Source of the DNA: Lysobacterales bacterium UBA2790
GTDB taxonomy: Bacteria; Pseudomonadota; Gammaproteobacteria; Xanthomonadales; Xanthomonadaceae
Length of the DNA: 8,598 nt
Assembly (NCBI GenBank): GCA_002352135.1
Contig: DEHW01000196.1
Span: forward strand, 26,520-35,117
Direction of reading: 5' to 3'
The position numbers were made by a program, and so were the translations under genes. The notes beneath the pieces are model-generated. The model was not told where the DNA came from, ran no database searches, and saw nothing but the letters and a program-made list of their open reading frames with translations. This document shows, piece after piece, positions 6,613 through 8,598 of the stretch. The number at the start of each line of letters is the position of its first letter. Within the stretch, counting starts at the first letter, position 1.

Positions 6613-7565
6613 GGTCGCTCACCGAGAGTCTGCGAAAGTACCTGCAGGCAAACCTGCGGGTAGCTGAGGCCGATCGCCGCGCCGGCCTTTGGAACCAAGG
6701 AGTGCGAGGTCATGCCTGGCGCGGTATTCACTTCCAACAGCCAGTTGTTGCCCTTGCGGTCGCGCATCACATCCACGCGGCCCCATCCTGAACAGCCCAA
6801 CGCCTGGAAGGCGCGGAGTGCCAGGTCGCGCAGTGCCACTTCCGCCGCTTCGTCGTCCAAGCCGGGGCAAAGATAGCGGGTGTCATCCGCGACGTACTTC
6901 GCGTGATAGTCGTAGTACTCGCCTGCCGGAACGATGCGAATGCTCGGCAAGACCTGTGCACCGAGCACGCCGATGGTCAGCTCATCGCCCTCGATGAGTC
7001 GCTCGATCAGCAACTCGCCGTCGTATCGCGCTGCCAGCTCAATGGCCGCCGCAAGGTCCGCCGCGTCGCGCACCCGTGTGATGCCGACACTGGACCCTTC
7101 ACGCGACGGCTTGACCACAACAGGCAAGCCGATCTGTGCGATGACCGTGCCCACATCCTGACCGGCGCGCAGCACGGCGAATGCAGGCGTCGGCAGCCCC
7201 AGTGCTTGCCAGACCTGTTTGCTTCGCACCTTGTCCATTGAAAGCGCAGAGCCAAGGACGCCCGATCCGGTGTAAGGCACCCCCAATGCGGACAACAGCC
7301 CTTGCAGCACACCGTCTTCGCCGCCGCGGCCGTGCAGGATGTTGAATACACGATCAACTCTGCCTGCCTGTATGGCTTGCAGTAGCTCCGCAATGCCGTC
7401 CACGCCGAACGCGTCCACGCCGACGGATTGCAGCGCGGCGAGAACGCCCGCACCCGAGTTCAGGGAAACCTCGCGCTCCGCGCTGTCCCCTCCCATCACG
7501 ACGGCAACACGACCAAAGCGCGCAGCACTGGATTGCGGGTCAAAGGAAGCGTGCTGCGTCATCAT
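6609..7565 (-). CDS. ddl: D-alanine--D-alanine ligase
   Basis: Ddl makes D-Ala-D-Ala, the terminal dipeptide of the peptidoglycan stem, in the cytoplasm using ATP. The 318-residue ATP-grasp protein has the substrate loop [14 protein letters not shown] (Glu30, matching Glu15 of E. coli DdlB), HGRGGEDG (79-86), the glycine-rich loop [10 protein letters not shown] (152-161), the omega-loop Lys-Tyr pair at 223-224 (HAKY), and the metal and D-Ala site residues Arg263, Asp265, Glu278 and Asn280 (EVNTAPGMT). All key residues are present. The omega loop has Tyr-rich EYYDYHAKY, typical of D-Ala-D-Ala rather than D-Ala-D-lactate ligases. The ATG at 7565 overlaps the murC stop as ATGA; a second ATG follows directly, so the start could be one codon later. 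The position before ftsQ corresponds to ddlB of E. coli. Confidence 0.98.
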   Translation of the reverse strand: MMTQHASFDPQSSAARFGRVAVVMGGDSAEREVSLNSGAGVLAALQSVGVDAFGVDGIAELLQAIQAGRVDRVFNILHGRGGEDGVLQGLLSALGVPYTGSGVLGSALSMDKVRSKQVWQALGLPTPAFAVLRAGQDVGTVIAQIGLPVVVKPSREGSSVGITRVRDAADLAAAIELAARYDGELLIERLIEGDELTIGVLGAQVLPSIRIVPAGEYYDYHAKYVADDTRYLCPGLDDEAAEVALRDLALRAFQALGCSGWGRVDVMRDRKGNNWLLEVNTAPGMTSHSLVPKAGAAIGLSYPQVCLQVLSQTLGERP

Positions 7566-8598
7566 GGATGTCCCGGTCCACTGTCATTGCTGCCATTTCC
7601 AAACCGCAGGCCCTGCCTCGCGAGGGCTTGCGCGCTGCGTCCAATGTCGCCCGCACCCGCCAAGATCAGTAGATCCCCGTCACGCAGAACGTCCGGCAGA
7701 GTGACTTCAAGATCACGAGGATGCGCAACCAGAACAGGTTCGATTCGACCACGTGCGCGAATTCCTCTTGCCAAAGCGCGTCCATCCGCACCGGCAATGG
7801 GGGCCTCGCCTGCGGGGTAGACCTCGGTTAGCACAAGTGCATCAACGCTCGAAAGAACGTTGACGAAGTCATCCAGCAAGTCGCGCGTACGGCTGTAGCG
7901 ATGTGGCTGGAAGGCAACCACGAGACGGCGTTCCGGCCAGCCAGCCCGCGCTGCCGCAAAGATGGCCGCCAGCTCACGGGGATGGTGACCGTAGTCGTCC
8001 ACCAGCAACGCCTTGCCCGGCCGCAGATCCAACTCACCCAGTTGGTTGAAGCGACGTCCAACGCCCTGGAATTGCTCCAGCGCCCTTCGAATTGCCTCCG
8101 CTGATACTCCGAGTTGCCAGCCGACCGCGGCCGCCGCCAGCGCGTTCTGCACGTTGTGGCGACCGGGCAGATTCAGGGATACGTGGAACGACTCGCAATC
8201 TGGCAGATGCAACCAGAACGTGGTTCTTCCCGCTTCCTGTCGAGCATCGACTGCCCGGACATCCGCGTCTTCGGCGAATCCATAGGTCACCAAGTGGCGC
8301 GGCATCTCCTTCGCCAACTGGCGCACTTCTGGATCATCCATGCACAACACGGCGAGTCCATAGAAAGGCAGTCGATGCAGAAACTCATTGAAGGCTGCCC
8401 GAACCCGATTGAAGTCGCCGCCGTAGTTCTCCAGGTGGTCCGCATCAATGTTGGTCACGATCGCGATGATCGGGGTCAAGCGCAGGAAGCTGCCATCACT
8501 TTCGTCTGCTTCGGCGACCAGCCAGTCACCACGCCCTAGACCCGCGTTGGCGCCCGCCGATAACAACTGGCCGCCAATCACAAAGGTAGGATCGAGTC
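7562..8598 (-). CDS. murC: UDP-N-acetylmuramate--L-alanine ligase MurC (C-terminal part; 5' end outside window)
   Basis: MurC adds L-alanine to UDP-MurNAc, the first amino acid of the peptidoglycan stem. About 344 residues are present, beginning [11 protein letters not shown], so roughly the first 120 residues of a family protein of about 480, including the GTHGKTTT P-loop, lie beyond the window. Visible motifs are [24 protein letters not shown] (central ATPase domain), [15 protein letters not shown] and [12 protein letters not shown] (ligase C-terminal domain), and EVYPAGEAP. No damage is seen. A GTG at 8581 could be mistaken for the start, but the frame stays open upstream and the residues before it (LDPTF) match MurC. 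The stop overlaps the ddl start by ATGA. No murB lies between murC and ddl, as in E. coli. Confidence 0.98.
   Translation of the reverse strand, partial: LDPTFVIGGQLLSAGANAGLGRGDWLVAEADESDGSFLRLTPIIAIVTNIDADHLENYGGDFNRVRAAFNEFLHRLPFYGLAVLCMDDPEVRQLAKEMPRHLVTYGFAEDADVRAVDARQEAGRTTFWLHLPDCESFHVSLNLPGRHNVQNALAAAAVGWQLGVSAEAIRRALEQFQGVGRRFNQLGELDLRPGKALLVDDYGHHPRELAAIFAAARAGWPERRLVVAFQPHRYSRTRDLLDDFVNVLSSVDALVLTEVYPAGEAPIAGADGRALARGIRARGRIEPVLVAHPRDLEVTLPDVLRDGDLLILAGAGDIGRSAQALARQGLRFGNGSNDSGPGHP

Noticed and set aside
5788..6663. 291-codon plus-strand open frame across ftsA, ftsQ and ddl
   Set aside because: It is antisense to three recognised genes, rich in His, Gln and Arg, with no domain pattern.

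Overview
The window is a stretch of a Gram-negative chromosome carrying the distal part of the division and cell wall (dcw) cluster and the start of secA. The order on the minus strand is murC (5' part outside the window), ddl, ftsQ, ftsA, ftsZ, lpxC, a membrane-anchored M23 peptidase gene, and secA (3' part outside). One gene runs the other way, a DUF721/DciA-family gene on the plus strand between lpxC and the peptidase. LpxC means an outer membrane with lipid A. The ddl-ftsQ-ftsA-ftsZ-lpxC order with a DUF721 gene and an M23 gene before secA points to a gammaproteobacterium. From general recall of gene order and FtsQ/DUF721 style, the Xanthomonadales/Lysobacterales side is my best guess, but this is not proven. 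Base composition is moderately GC-rich and even throughout, with no sign of mobile DNA, tRNA, rRNA or CRISPR.

Region by region (transcription of the minus genes runs from high to low coordinates). At 8598-4649, murC, ddl, ftsQ and ftsA are joined by three successive ATGA stop/start overlaps, so they are almost certainly one translationally coupled transcript. A 98-base gap holding a strong Shine-Dalgarno sequence leads into ftsZ (4550-3381). Then comes a 169-base spacer with a 13-bp hairpin, a 16-base palindrome and a convincing sigma70-type promoter for lpxC (3211-2297). lpxC ends at a clear rho-independent terminator, where it converges with the DUF721 gene (1790-2227, plus). The DUF721 gene and the M23 peptidase gene (1757-831) are divergent, with only about 32 bases between their start codons. 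The peptidase gene is followed by a 10-bp hairpin and a strong 11-bp terminator, and secA begins 65 bases after that terminator's T-tract.

The genes act together at the cell envelope. MurC and Ddl make peptidoglycan precursors in the cytoplasm. FtsZ forms the division ring, FtsA ties it to the membrane, and FtsQ links the early ring to the periplasmic division complex. LpxC commits carbon to lipid A, the M23 protein probably cleaves or helps remodel peptidoglycan, and SecA drives protein export. The DUF721 protein is probably the DnaB helicase loader/operator DciA, which places a replication gene inside an envelope cluster.

I do not see a new biological system here. All nine protein genes belong to known families, and the seven recognised enzymes and division proteins whose key residues lie in the window keep them. 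The points worth a second look are small: the layout of the secA leader, the palindrome next to the lpxC promoter, an LpxC C-terminus without the E. coli-type degradation tail, and a possible 28-residue hydrophobic reading frame overlapping the ftsZ start.
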